A stretch of DNA of 59,883 nucleotides, taken from positions 1 to 59,883 of the forward strand of contig DABG01000016.1 in the NCBI GenBank assembly GCA_002103075.1, written 5' to 3'. Shown here in pieces: positions 9,080-17,050 of the stretch. The position numbers and the translations under genes were made by a program. This DNA comes from Candidatus Gastranaerophilales bacterium HUM_9 (GTDB lineage Bacteria; Cyanobacteriota; Vampirovibrionia; Gastranaerophilales; Gastranaerophilaceae). The notes under the pieces were generated by a model, which saw only the letters and a list, made by a program, of their open reading frames with translations, was not told the DNA's origin and did not search any database. Every line of letters starts with the position of its first letter. Position 1 is the stretch's first letter.

Positions 9080-9568
9080 CTAACGTCCTATAATTTTGTT
9101 TGTTTCTATGAAATTAGGTTTTGGCATAGGTGTTCTTGGAGATTTATCATACTTAACCTTTCCAACGTTTTCAACGAAAGGTGCATCACTAGGGTGTTTG
9201 ATAACTTCTCGAACATGTAAATTTTGAGGGTATCTATCAGAAATTTCTCCTTGCCAAGGTGATGTGTATTTATAATAATCAGAAGCTAAAACGTAGTTAT
9301 CGTTTTTTGGAACAACATTGAATGCAATTCCCATTCCTTCATTGAATAAGTTAGTTAAAAGTTTTATAAAACCCATTCCTCCGATTACAATAACAAGGAA
9401 TACTCCAAAAATCTTAGGTGCGGCAGCAATCGTTTGTTCTTGAACCTGTGTAACTGCCTGTATAATACCGACAACAAGACCAATCGCTGCCGCTGTTAAT
9501 ACGCATGGCATTGAAATTGCCAACATTGTCATAAACCCTTTTGCTAAATATTCTAATAATAATTCCAT
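9080..9568 (-). CDS. fliQ: Flagellar/type III export gate protein FliQ with C-terminal extension
   Basis: The first ~90 residues are FliQ/SctS: MELLLEYLAKGFMTMLAISM, then GLVVGIIQAVTQVQEQTI and a second membrane helix. The start is set at ATG 9568, preceded by GAGGAAAATA; a longer frame to 9619 would run into fliP. FliQ is normally ~90 residues; this one is ~162, with an extra ~70-residue hydrophilic tail rich in Lys, Pro and Tyr. The tail has no stop between it and the gate domain, so it is a true extension. Confidence 0.87.
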   Translation of the reverse strand: MELLLEYLAKGFMTMLAISMPCVLTAAAIGLVVGIIQAVTQVQEQTIAAAPKIFGVFLVIVIGGMGFIKLLTNLFNEGMGIAFNVVPKNDNYVLASDYYKYTSPWQGEISDRYPQNLHVREVIKHPSDAPFVENVGKVKYDKSPRTPMPKPNFIETNKIIGR

Positions 9569-9584
9569 TATTTTCCTCGTTTCT

Positions 9585-10226
9585 TTAAGTGTTATAACTT
9601 TGTACAAGACCTTGAACAATCAATGCCCAACCGTCAACTGCAATGAATATCAGGAGTTTAAACGGTAGAGAAATGATTGTAGGTGATAACATGAACATAC
9701 CGAGTGCAAGCAAGATGTTTGCAACAATCAAATCCAGTACGATAAATGGCACGAAAACAACAAAACCAATCTCAAACGCTGTTTTTAATTCGCTTAAAAT
9801 ATAAGCAGGTGCAACTTGCCAAATAGTTATTTCTTCCGGACTATCAGGTTGTTTTTTATTAGAAAGTTCTATGAAAAATGCCAAATCACTCTCACGTGTT
9901 TGTTTCATCATAAATTCTTTTAATGGTCTTGAGCCTTGATTGATTGTTTGTACCAAATCTTGATTTTTTTGATAAGGAATTGAGCCCATATCATACATCT
10001 TTTGAAATACATTCCCCATTGTATAAAAGGTTAAAATCATACTTAAACCAATGATTACAATTGACGGAGGAACTTGTTGTGTACCCAAGGCTGTTTTCAA
10101 CATTGAAAATACAATTGTAAACCTTAAAAAACTTGTCATACAACAGAACATAAATGGTAGTAATGAAAACAGTGACATCACAACCAACATCTGTAGTACT
10201 GGGTTAAAATTTGCAAATACGTCCAT
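9585..10226 (-). CDS. fliP: Flagellar/type III export gate protein FliP
   Basis: 213 residues, matching mature FliP/SctR. Core pieces are FCCMTSFLRFTIVFSML, ALGTQQVPPSIVIIGLSMILTF split by membrane helices, and a C-terminal FKLLIFIAVDGWALIVQGLV. It forms the pentameric gate with FliQ and FliR. There is no obvious cleavable signal peptide, unlike many FliP proteins. Upstream spacing to fliO is 24 nt and downstream to fliQ 16 nt, so one transcript is likely. Confidence 0.93.
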   Translation of the reverse strand: MDVFANFNPVLQMLVVMSLFSLLPFMFCCMTSFLRFTIVFSMLKTALGTQQVPPSIVIIGLSMILTFYTMGNVFQKMYDMGSIPYQKNQDLVQTINQGSRPLKEFMMKQTRESDLAFFIELSNKKQPDSPEEITIWQVAPAYILSELKTAFEIGFVVFVPFIVLDLIVANILLALGMFMLSPTIISLPFKLLIFIAVDGWALIVQGLVQSYNT

Positions 10227-10250
10227 TATTACTTATTCCTTATCTATTCC

Positions 10251-10637
10251 TTAAAAATTTAATCTCTTTCTTATTTCTTTCATAATAGGTTTATTCATGG
10301 CTCTAACATTATCTTGAGCAGAAACAGCACTTTCAGATAAATTCGCACCTTTAATCATACGTGGATTAACCTTTATCGTTTCAACATCTCTTTCTTCAAG
10401 TTTTGAAATCAAAGTTGTTCTATCTAAATCGGCTGCAATCAAAAATCTTTCAGAACCCTCTCTTACAACATACAAAGTTTTTCTAGGTGTAAGACTAAGA
10501 GTGTCTTCAATACTCAATAGATTTGAACGTCTATTTCCTATTCCGCTAACATTAAATTGTTTATATACATACAAAGCAAGGATGATAATACCTATCATTG
10601 CTAAAAAATATACTATAAAATTTGATATATACCCCAT
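10251..10637 (-). CDS. fliO: FliO-like flagellar export assembly protein
   Basis: 128 residues: one N-terminal membrane helix (IVYFLAMIGIIILALYVY) followed by a small cytosolic domain with LSIEDTLSLTPRKTLYVVR, the pattern of FliO/FliZ (a helix, then L-x-L-x-x-x-K-x-x-x-V-x-V). FliO helps assemble the FliP ring. Position directly before fliP supports the call. FliO is found with flagella rather than with virulence-type injectisomes, so it tilts this cluster to a flagellar origin. Confidence 0.75.
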   Translation of the reverse strand: MGYISNFIVYFLAMIGIIILALYVYKQFNVSGIGNRRSNLLSIEDTLSLTPRKTLYVVREGSERFLIAADLDRTTLISKLEERDVETIKVNPRMIKGANLSESAVSAQDNVRAMNKPIMKEIRKRLNF

Positions 10638-10663
10638 ATAACCCTCTCTTTATTTTATAATTA

Positions 10664-11872
10664 TTATTCGTCCATATCAAAATCACTGTAATCGAATTCG
10701 TCAGATGCATCATCGCCGGCTGATTGTTGAGGAGATTCACCATTTGATTGAACAGGTGAATTTTGTGCGATAGAAACATTCGCTCCTGCTTGAGTTACCA
10801 TATTAACCATACCCTCAACACTGTCAGAATTTTTATATTGGTCTGCTGTAACATTTGTAACTTTAACGCCATAACGGTCGTTCACAATTACAAGTTCACC
10901 TTCTGCAACGATTTGTTCACCAACTTTTAAAGAAACTTTGTTGTTATATACTGAACTTACATCGACAACCAAGCCCTCTTGAATATTTTTTAAATCACCC
11001 AAAGATATTTTGATAACCTCAAATTCAGCACTCATCTCAATTTGTAAACTATCCCAAAGAGCTGTTATGCTTGTTGTATCCATATTTTCCTCTCCTTCGT
11101 CAACAGCAGTTTCATCATCATTGCCTATATCATCAAGAACAATAGAATCATTTTGTTTAAGCATAAACTGCTGAATAATGTTGTTATAATATAAAACCAT
11201 TGTTTTACCATCGCTGTTGTCAAACACGACAATATCACCGATAGCAAGTTTTTTGATATCGTTTACTGCAAACTTTGTAGAGCCGACTTTTACACGCACA
11301 TCTACCATACAATCTTTAAATATCATTTCATCAATTCGTTTTTCATCAGGAATTGGTGGTAACATTTCCGGTGCCAATGATGCTTTCGGGAAAGATAGTA
11401 CAAATCTGGCACTTTCATCTGATGCGATATTTCTCAAAAAATAACTTAAGTTAACAGTTATAGGTTTTCTGTTTAACTTTGTTTTGTCGATTTTAGCTGA
11501 TACTTTTGAATAAACAAACTCATTAAAAGTTGTAATAATCTTTGCTTCTAAATCAGAGATATTTGATAAATCAAATTTTTTGTTACTTTTACCTAGAATT
11601 TTGTCTAGGATAACCTTGATGGCATTTTGTGAAACTCTTATAAACACATCATTTTTATCATCAAGCTGAACCTTTGTAACAAAAAAACTTTCATTTTGGG
11701 TTAGTACATTCATGTTTTCGCTGACACCAATTAGTTTATATTCAAAGCCAGGGTCAAAGAATTCATCACTAGCAGCCTGAACAGGCGGTTCAAAATTCTC
11801 TTTGAACCAGTTGAACTGGCTATATATTTCACTTGGTAAACTTGTTTTTATATCCTTATCAGTTTTTTCCAT
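10664..11872 (-). CDS. FliM/FliN-like C-ring protein with two SpoA domains
   Basis: 402 residues. The N-terminal ~170 residues contain a FliM/CheC-like stretch (LSNISDLEAKIITTFNEFVY). Two SpoA domains follow: residues ~186-238 (VDVRVKVGSTKFAVNDIKKL...IGDIVVF) and ~275-342 (FEVIKISLGDLKNIQEGLVV...GVKVTNV). The last 60 residues are an acidic Gln/Ser-rich tail. FliN has one SpoA domain; two in one chain recall a FliM-FliN fusion or injectisome SctQ. A GGGGAA site lies 9 nt upstream of ATG 11872. First gene of the export operon. Confidence 0.82.
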   Translation of the reverse strand: MEKTDKDIKTSLPSEIYSQFNWFKENFEPPVQAASDEFFDPGFEYKLIGVSENMNVLTQNESFFVTKVQLDDKNDVFIRVSQNAIKVILDKILGKSNKKFDLSNISDLEAKIITTFNEFVYSKVSAKIDKTKLNRKPITVNLSYFLRNIASDESARFVLSFPKASLAPEMLPPIPDEKRIDEMIFKDCMVDVRVKVGSTKFAVNDIKKLAIGDIVVFDNSDGKTMVLYYNNIIQQFMLKQNDSIVLDDIGNDDETAVDEGEENMDTTSITALWDSLQIEMSAEFEVIKISLGDLKNIQEGLVVDVSSVYNNKVSLKVGEQIVAEGELVIVNDRYGVKVTNVTADQYKNSDSVEGMVNMVTQAGANVSIAQNSPVQSNGESPQQSAGDDASDEFDYSDFDMDE

Positions 11873-11977
11873 GTTGTACTATTCCCCACAAATATCTTAT
11901 ATGTTTACAACCAATAAGTCATCAACTATTTGTATGAGGTTAGTCTATATTTAATGATTTAGAAATAATTTTCTATA

Positions 11978-12003
11978 AAAAAAGAGGATAAAATCCTCTT
12001 TTT
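11978..12003 (-). terminator. Rho-independent terminator of the RHH gene
   Basis: AAAAGAGGAT-AAA-ATCCTCTTTT forms a 10-bp stem with A and T runs on its sides, so it can work in both directions. It lies 40 nt past the stop of the minus-strand gene at 12042. Confidence 0.75.
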
Positions 12004-12041
12004 AAAATTTGTTTTACTATTAAAAAATTATTTGAGTTACT

Positions 12042-12230
12042 TTAATCGAGCAGAGCTTCTAACAATTCAGCATTTTTAGCAGCATACGCTGTATTACGAA
12101 CTCTATTTCTGTGAATGTAAGTTCTTAATGCTTCTCTAATAAGTTCTGATCTAGAACGGTTTTCGTTGTCTGCTACGCCATCAATTTCGTCCAAAAATTT
12201 CTCAGGCATTGAAATTAAAACTTTAGCCAT
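12042..12230 (-). CDS. Ribbon-helix-helix (CopG/MetJ-type) DNA-binding protein
   Basis: 62 residues with the classic RHH pattern: a strand (KVLISMPEKFLDEID), then helix-turn-helix NRSRSELIREALRTYI. RHH dimers bind operator DNA through the strand. GGAG lies 8 nt before the ATG, and the 5' region (12240-12290) is rich in TATATA palindromes that could be its own operator. Many such proteins are antitoxins, but no toxin gene is adjacent, so an orphan regulator or solitary antitoxin is possible. Confidence 0.85.
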   Translation of the reverse strand: MAKVLISMPEKFLDEIDGVADNENRSRSELIREALRTYIHRNRVRNTAYAAKNAELLEALLD

Positions 12231-12466
12231 AAATAAATTCTCCTATATATACCCTTGTAATATTTTACTCTTGTATATATAAAGTATATCGTTTTAACAA
12301 AATTGCTATATATTTTAGATTTTATTTACAAATCTTAATAATTAATAAAAATATATATTATTCAATTGTGTAAAATTTTAGATATAAAAATTTAACAAAC
12401 TAGCAAAAAATAATATTCAGGTTGGTTATGTTATTATCCCCGAAAACCAACAAAAAGGAGTTAAAT

Positions 12467-12865
12467 ATGGAAATGAATGCAATTTCAAATATCAATTTTG
12501 GTGCAAGAACATCAAAGAAGAAACGTCCAAAAATTGTAATTAATCAACCAAAGATTAGCAAAATGACTGATGATGAAAAACATTCATGGATTGCAGGTTT
12601 TGTTGTTGGTTCAGCTTTGAGTGCAGCTGTATTAGGTGGCGGTATGACAGCTTATGATAAATATCAAAAGAAAGACTTATTAAACGAATTCAAAAAAGAA
12701 TACAAACAAGATGATACAAAAGGACTTGAAATAAAAGATATCAATGAAGATGAAATTCCAGAAATAATTCTTGAGAAAAAAGACGGAGATGCCTATATTT
12801 ATGATATGAATAATTACGATGTTGGTATAAGAATGGGCGATGAAATTATCCCTGAGATTAGATAG
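12467..12865 (+). CDS. Orphan protein with N-terminal SNINFGA motif and one membrane helix
   Basis: 132 residues from ATG 12467, chosen for AAAAGGAG 8 nt upstream; an ATG at 12428 lacks one. It begins MEMNAISNINFGARTSKKK, has one Gly/Ala-rich membrane helix (about residues 45-65), and ends in an acidic domain (YKQDDTKGLEIKDINEDEIP) that resembles FG-GAP/EF-type repeats. The N-terminal motif recurs in the protein at 35516. Function unknown. Confidence 0.6.
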   Translation: MEMNAISNINFGARTSKKKRPKIVINQPKISKMTDDEKHSWIAGFVVGSALSAAVLGGGMTAYDKYQKKDLLNEFKKEYKQDDTKGLEIKDINEDEIPEIILEKKDGDAYIYDMNNYDVGIRMGDEIIPEIR

Positions 12866-12961
12866 TTATTGTAATGTGTAATTTTGTGTTTTAACTCCTT
12901 ATTGCGAAATTTGCATCGAAAATTTGTGACAATCCATAATTCAACAGTTTTTATAAACACA

Positions 12962-14113
12962 CTACAACATCTCTTTAGGAATATGTTTAAAATCATTCCT
13001 TATGGTTTTACCCTGTCTATCGTATTCAGATTGAGTTTCTGCACCTTTTTTGTTTGCACAAACCTCGATATAATTCTTCTTATACTTTTCAAAATCAACA
13101 TACCAAGGAACATAATTATCCAATGATTTTGTATATTTATCTGCTTCTTTTTGCAGTTTTACATCTTTAATTGGACCGTGTTCCTCACCAAGACTTACTA
13201 AATATTCACCTCTTTGTCCACCATTTCTTGCATCAAGATAATATTGCCAGCCATGTTCTACCTCGTGGCTAGAAGTCGATACAAAATCAGATTTCGATTT
13301 GAACTTATGTAATTTATTAAACCTTATTGAACCATCATCAAAAAGTGCATACGGTGTGTCAGAATTATTAGAAGGTTTAAAGTCTGTATCTATTGCATAA
13401 CCTAAGTTATCTACATTTCTATCTCTCATAAATTTCTTTGTTAAAGGAATTTTTACATCTTCCAAATCCAAAATTCTATAGCCTAAGTATGTATCTTTTG
13501 TAGGTGGTTTTGCATGCTTCGTTTTTATTGAACCTTTTGGAACAGAATAATCATTATCAACTTTGTATTCAAGCGACTTATTATCAGACTTTTCAATTTT
13601 ACCATTTTTGATAGCTGGATACTCAACAATACTGTGCGTTACTTGTCCATTAGATTGTGGAATTTGTTTAATTTTTGTTACTGATAAAATTCTATCTCCA
13701 TTATCAATATTTTCTGAAATATGATTTGTTTGAATTTCACCTTTTTGCCAAAAGTCTGTTTTATTAGGAGCTACCGCTTCTTTTTGATATTTTTCATAAA
13801 ATGGAACAAGGCTACGTTCTAAATAATAATTTTTAATTGTCGTAGAATTAACTATCTCATTTTCACCAATCGTGTTTTCTTGATGAGTATAAATTCTGTT
13901 TCTTAATGGTTGTCCCTCACAATTAAAAATTCTTTCAATAAGGTTACCCTTACTATCTCTAAAAGTTGTAATCTTTTTACAAGGTTTTCCTTTTTTACCA
14001 ATCAAAACTTCATCAACAGTATAAGGTGTTGATTTTGATAACTTTATAGCTTTTGATGCATAATTTATATATCTCTGCGTTGTTCTTGAGATTAAATAAG
14101 ATTTTCCTACCAT
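12962..14113 (-). CDS. Putative zinc metallopeptidase (HEVEH), no signal peptide
   Basis: 383 residues, family not recognised. A gluzincin-style HExxH motif, HEVEH, lies at residues 283-287 in STSSHEVEHGWQYYLD, and acidic residues near 350 (NYIEVCANKKGAE) could give the third zinc ligand. The N-terminal 270 residues are beta-rich, with phrases such as TFRDSKGNLIERIFN that recall YD/RHS-like or toxin-associated beta repeats, though this is weak. It has no signal peptide. It lies 9 nt behind the gene at 14123 and is probably co-transcribed with it. Confidence 0.55.
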   Translation of the reverse strand: MVGKSYLISRTTQRYINYASKAIKLSKSTPYTVDEVLIGKKGKPCKKITTFRDSKGNLIERIFNCEGQPLRNRIYTHQENTIGENEIVNSTTIKNYYLERSLVPFYEKYQKEAVAPNKTDFWQKGEIQTNHISENIDNGDRILSVTKIKQIPQSNGQVTHSIVEYPAIKNGKIEKSDNKSLEYKVDNDYSVPKGSIKTKHAKPPTKDTYLGYRILDLEDVKIPLTKKFMRDRNVDNLGYAIDTDFKPSNNSDTPYALFDDGSIRFNKLHKFKSKSDFVSTSSHEVEHGWQYYLDARNGGQRGEYLVSLGEEHGPIKDVKLQKEADKYTKSLDNYVPWYVDFEKYKKNYIEVCANKKGAETQSEYDRQGKTIRNDFKHIPKEML

Positions 14114-14122
14114 TATTCTTTA

Positions 14123-14596
14123 CTAACTATTATATGAATATGTACCTATCTCACCAAGTTCCCAAGGTTCGATAACTTTTACATCTACTTTTGATATTGG
14201 ATCAAGACGACCTTCAATTTTTCCATCAGGTAATTCTTGAAAGGATTCAGTTACTATTCTGCGTTCATTATATGTGCCCGTTTTTCCGTGTTGATAAAGA
14301 TGTCTACGAGCATAGCTTTTAGTAACATCAGAGGTTTTGCCTAAAAGGTCTCGACCATAATAGTTTTCGCCAAATGTACCTCTTTTTTTAGAGTTTACAG
14401 TCATTAATAAACAACTGTCATAAGGTTTTCCCTCAGTTTTTATATTCAAAACTTCTTTTCCTGTATAACAAGAATATTGTCTTGTTCCTGGGGTTGTAGA
14501 AAGATTTTCACCTTTTACATTAAAATAGTTTTTTACTCGTTTTAAACCCTCGCCTAAAGTTTTTGGTTTCATACCTAACATTTGTCGAACATTCAT
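14123..14596 (-). CDS. Orphan protein co-transcribed with the HEVEH protein
   Basis: About 157 residues from ATG 14596, chosen because AGAAGG lies ~11 nt upstream; a longer frame starts at 14626. No family recognised, no signal peptide and no membrane helix. It is basic at the N-terminus. A stretch with GTRQYSCYTG and ESFQELPDGKIEGRLDP suggests a beta-rich fold like that in the N-terminal part of its neighbour. It may be a partner or chaperone of the HEVEH protein, judged only from the 9-nt spacing. Confidence 0.5.
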   Translation of the reverse strand: MNVRQMLGMKPKTLGEGLKRVKNYFNVKGENLSTTPGTRQYSCYTGKEVLNIKTEGKPYDSCLLMTVNSKKRGTFGENYYGRDLLGKTSDVTKSYARRHLYQHGKTGTYNERRIVTESFQELPDGKIEGRLDPISKVDVKVIEPWELGEIGTYSYNS

Positions 14597-14752
14597 AATT
14601 TTAACCTTCTTAAACGATACACACAAACTATTAAAAACTTCTCAATCAATAAAATTGCTTAAAAACAAAAAAATATGAAGAAATATGAAAGAATAACAGC
14701 ATTTCACATTTTTCTAACTTTGTCTACTAATAACTTATTCATTTCAAATCCC

Positions 14753-14781
14753 TTGCAAAATTTTAATGTATATTATATAAT
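14753..14781 (+). promoter_or_regulatory. Sigma-70-type promoter of the SLH protein gene
   Basis: TTGCAA (14753-14758), a 17-bp spacer, and TATAAT (14776-14781). Transcription would start near 14788, giving a leader of about 37 nt with GAGG before the ATG at 14825. Confidence 0.75.
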
Positions 14782-14824
14782 AACCGTGTCAATTTATTAA
14801 GTACTATAAATGAGGTCAACTATC

Positions 14825-16117
14825 ATGAAAAAAATTTTGGCAACCTGTTTGGTTGCAAGTATGCTGGGTTTAAACATTTCCCCTGTTTTTGCAGTTCAAT
14901 CACAGTGTGCTGCAATTAAAGATGTTTCTAACGATTATTGGGCTAAAACAGCAATAGAATATGTAACTTCAGAAGGTATACTTTCTCTTGATGCTTGTTC
15001 AAATTTTAACCCTGAATCAGCTATAACAAGAGGTGAATTTGTTTCTGCACTATTAAAAGTGCTTCGTAACGATAACCTTGATATAACAACAGCAAATAAA
15101 TATTCAGATTTATCAGTATCAGATGCTTGTTACAACGATGTAATGCGTTCAGATAGATTAGGTCTAGTATATGGTTATCCTGATGGAACTTTCAAACCTA
15201 ATCAAGCATTATTACGTTCAGAATGTGTTTCTGTAATTAGCCACATTACAAACGATGTTTCTGCTGATACTTCTGTATTAAACAAATTTTCAGACAGATA
15301 CGATATTCCATCTTGGTCTGAAAACGAATATGCAAAGACAATTAATTATGGTATCTATGTTAACCACCCAGATGCCAACAAACTTGAGCCAAACCGTCCA
15401 TTGACAAAAGCAGAATGTGCGATTATTTTAGCTCAACTTAAAAACAAATTATCTTGTGTAAAACCACAATATGTTGGTGAAGTTGAAACAGTTTTAGGAA
15501 CTGAACACCTTAGCATTTGTAAAGACGCACCAAACAATATTGTTAAAATAACTAACTTGAGAAAAGTTGTAACTAAAGGAAACGTAATTATTGTTGCTTT
15601 TGATGAAAAGTTTGCATCAAAATGTCACAAAGCAGGTGATGTTGTAAACTTTGTTTTACCAGAAGCATTATATACAGATGAAGGTTCATTATTGCTACCT
15701 CAAGGTACAAAGATTATTGCAGAAATAACAAGAATTGTTCCACCTAAAAAGTTCAATAAAAACGCTAGAGTTCATTTGGTATACAAAACTATCGCATTAC
15801 CAGATGGCAGATGTTACAGTATGTGTGGAAAACCATTCACAAAAGACTGTACCCTAAAAGAAGGTCCTTGGATGACATTCTGGAAATTATTCGGTTCAAC
15901 TGTAACAATGGGTATTGTTGGTGCTGGTGCCGGTACAGGTTTTGCATTCATTCCAAACCCTGCTAAACTAGGCGTAGGTTTTGCAATCGGTATTCCAGTA
16001 GGTTGTTCTGTTGGTTTGATTACAGGACTTCTAACTCCAGGGTTACATTATAAAGCTAAAAAAGGCGAACAAGTAATGGTATTATTACTTGATGACGCAA
16101 GCATAAATAACAAATAA
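14825..16117 (+). CDS. SLH-domain envelope protein with C-terminal beta/Gly-rich domain
   Basis: 430 residues with a signal peptide (MKKILATCLVASMLGLNISP, cleavage after VFA). Three SLH motifs cover about residues 30-205, each ending in a characteristic TRGEF/LRSEC/TKAEC block; these bind peptidoglycan-linked polymers or anchor outer-membrane porins in cyanobacteria-like envelopes. The C-terminal half has a beta domain (LPQGTKIIAEITRIVPPKKF...LPDGRCYSM) and a Gly-rich hydrophobic hairpin, the same layout as in the proteins at 57572 and 23620. It has an own promoter and terminator. The SLH count fits, but no porin barrel is visible. Confidence 0.85.
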   Translation: MKKILATCLVASMLGLNISPVFAVQSQCAAIKDVSNDYWAKTAIEYVTSEGILSLDACSNFNPESAITRGEFVSALLKVLRNDNLDITTANKYSDLSVSDACYNDVMRSDRLGLVYGYPDGTFKPNQALLRSECVSVISHITNDVSADTSVLNKFSDRYDIPSWSENEYAKTINYGIYVNHPDANKLEPNRPLTKAECAIILAQLKNKLSCVKPQYVGEVETVLGTEHLSICKDAPNNIVKITNLRKVVTKGNVIIVAFDEKFASKCHKAGDVVNFVLPEALYTDEGSLLLPQGTKIIAEITRIVPPKKFNKNARVHLVYKTIALPDGRCYSMCGKPFTKDCTLKEGPWMTFWKLFGSTVTMGIVGAGAGTGFAFIPNPAKLGVGFAIGIPVGCSVGLITGLLTPGLHYKAKKGEQVMVLLLDDASINNK

Positions 16118-16150
16118 AATTAGTAAAAACTCTATATATATGATTAAATC

Positions 16151-16188
16151 AGGTGCGAAACCAATTTTCGCACCTTTTATTTTTTTTA
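16151..16188 (+). terminator. Rho-independent terminator of the SLH gene
   Basis: AGGTGCGAAA-CCAA-TTTTCGCACCT, a 10-bp-plus stem, is followed by TTTATTTTTTTT. Confidence 0.9.
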
Positions 16189-16249
16189 ATCAAAAAAATA
16201 TCAATATATATCTTGTCTCAACATTGTTTTAAATCATTTTTATAAAAAC

Positions 16250-16954
16250 TTATTTATTAGGCTCTGCAACATAAGTACTTACAGTCTTTGAATTATACAA
16301 GTGTTTTACGATTTTTAACCAATCATTATATTTGAATACTCCACCTAGCCAATTATCTAAAATAACTGAATTTTCATTTATTTCATCATTTTCTGTTTTA
16401 TCTTTAACTAGTACAGCAACGTGATTACTAATCATATCATCATTTAAAATACTTGTATATAAAAGTTTTGCATCGTATTTATTTTGTTTTTCATTAATAT
16501 CATCAGCTGTAACTAATGCTATATCAGTACAATTACCTATTTTGCGTTCTTTCATACAAGATTTCAAACTTTTAGAATAATCGTCTTTATTACGGCATTC
16601 TTTACGCATTTTATTTATATTATCCGTTAATGACATGTCAAGATTTGGAGAAAGTGGATTCAATATAAGTTCTTGCATTGAACCTGATTTGATTGTGCCG
16701 TATTCTGAGATAAATTTTTTTCTGCAATCAGAAGCGTATTTCAATTTATCAGATTTTAGTACGCAATTATCTGTCAAATCATACTTTTCAACCATACTTT
16801 TTAATTCAAGATATTTAGGAGAGGAAAGATATGAGGAATAAGAATTTTGAGACTCTGAACTTTTTGTCACAAAAATTTGACACTCTTTTGCTGGAGAGCT
16901 ATATTTTTTGATATTTGAAAAATCATTTATATAAAAATTCTCATCAATCCTCAT
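16250..16954 (-). CDS. Putative papain/transglutaminase-like cysteine enzyme, no signal peptide
   Basis: 234 residues, family not recognised. The C-terminal part shows a Cys-His-Asp order typical of papain-fold or transglutaminase-like enzymes: Cys142 in KIGNCTDIA, His178 in SNHVAVLV, Asp200 in VILDNWLGG. The N-terminal 100 residues are charged and carry no signal peptide or membrane helix. It diverges from the subtilase-like gene at 17051. Toxin, effector or house protease cannot be told apart from sequence alone. Confidence 0.55.
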   Translation of the reverse strand: MRIDENFYINDFSNIKKYSSPAKECQIFVTKSSESQNSYSSYLSSPKYLELKSMVEKYDLTDNCVLKSDKLKYASDCRKKFISEYGTIKSGSMQELILNPLSPNLDMSLTDNINKMRKECRNKDDYSKSLKSCMKERKIGNCTDIALVTADDINEKQNKYDAKLLYTSILNDDMISNHVAVLVKDKTENDEINENSVILDNWLGGVFKYNDWLKIVKHLYNSKTVSTYVAEPNK

Positions 16955-17050
16955 AATATAATAAAGAATTCTTAAGTCTAAAAATTGCTAAAACGATAAA
17001 TAAGAATAGGGTTTAATAGCAAAACATTTTTTTATGAACATTAAAATAGT

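Noticed and set aside
9020..9220. Plus-strand frames over the fliQ region and other opposite-strand shadows
   Set aside because: They lie wholly inside strongly supported genes, lack ribosome sites and encode no recognisable domain.
7931..11872. Calling the cluster a virulence-type injectisome
   Set aside because: fliO and gene order O-P-Q-R are flagellar; no needle, secretin or translocator gene is seen. The double SpoA alone does not decide it.
12042..12230. Toxin-antitoxin pair around the RHH gene
   Set aside because: No small toxin-like gene lies within reach on either side; the following gene on the other strand starts with an FG motif and has a membrane helix.
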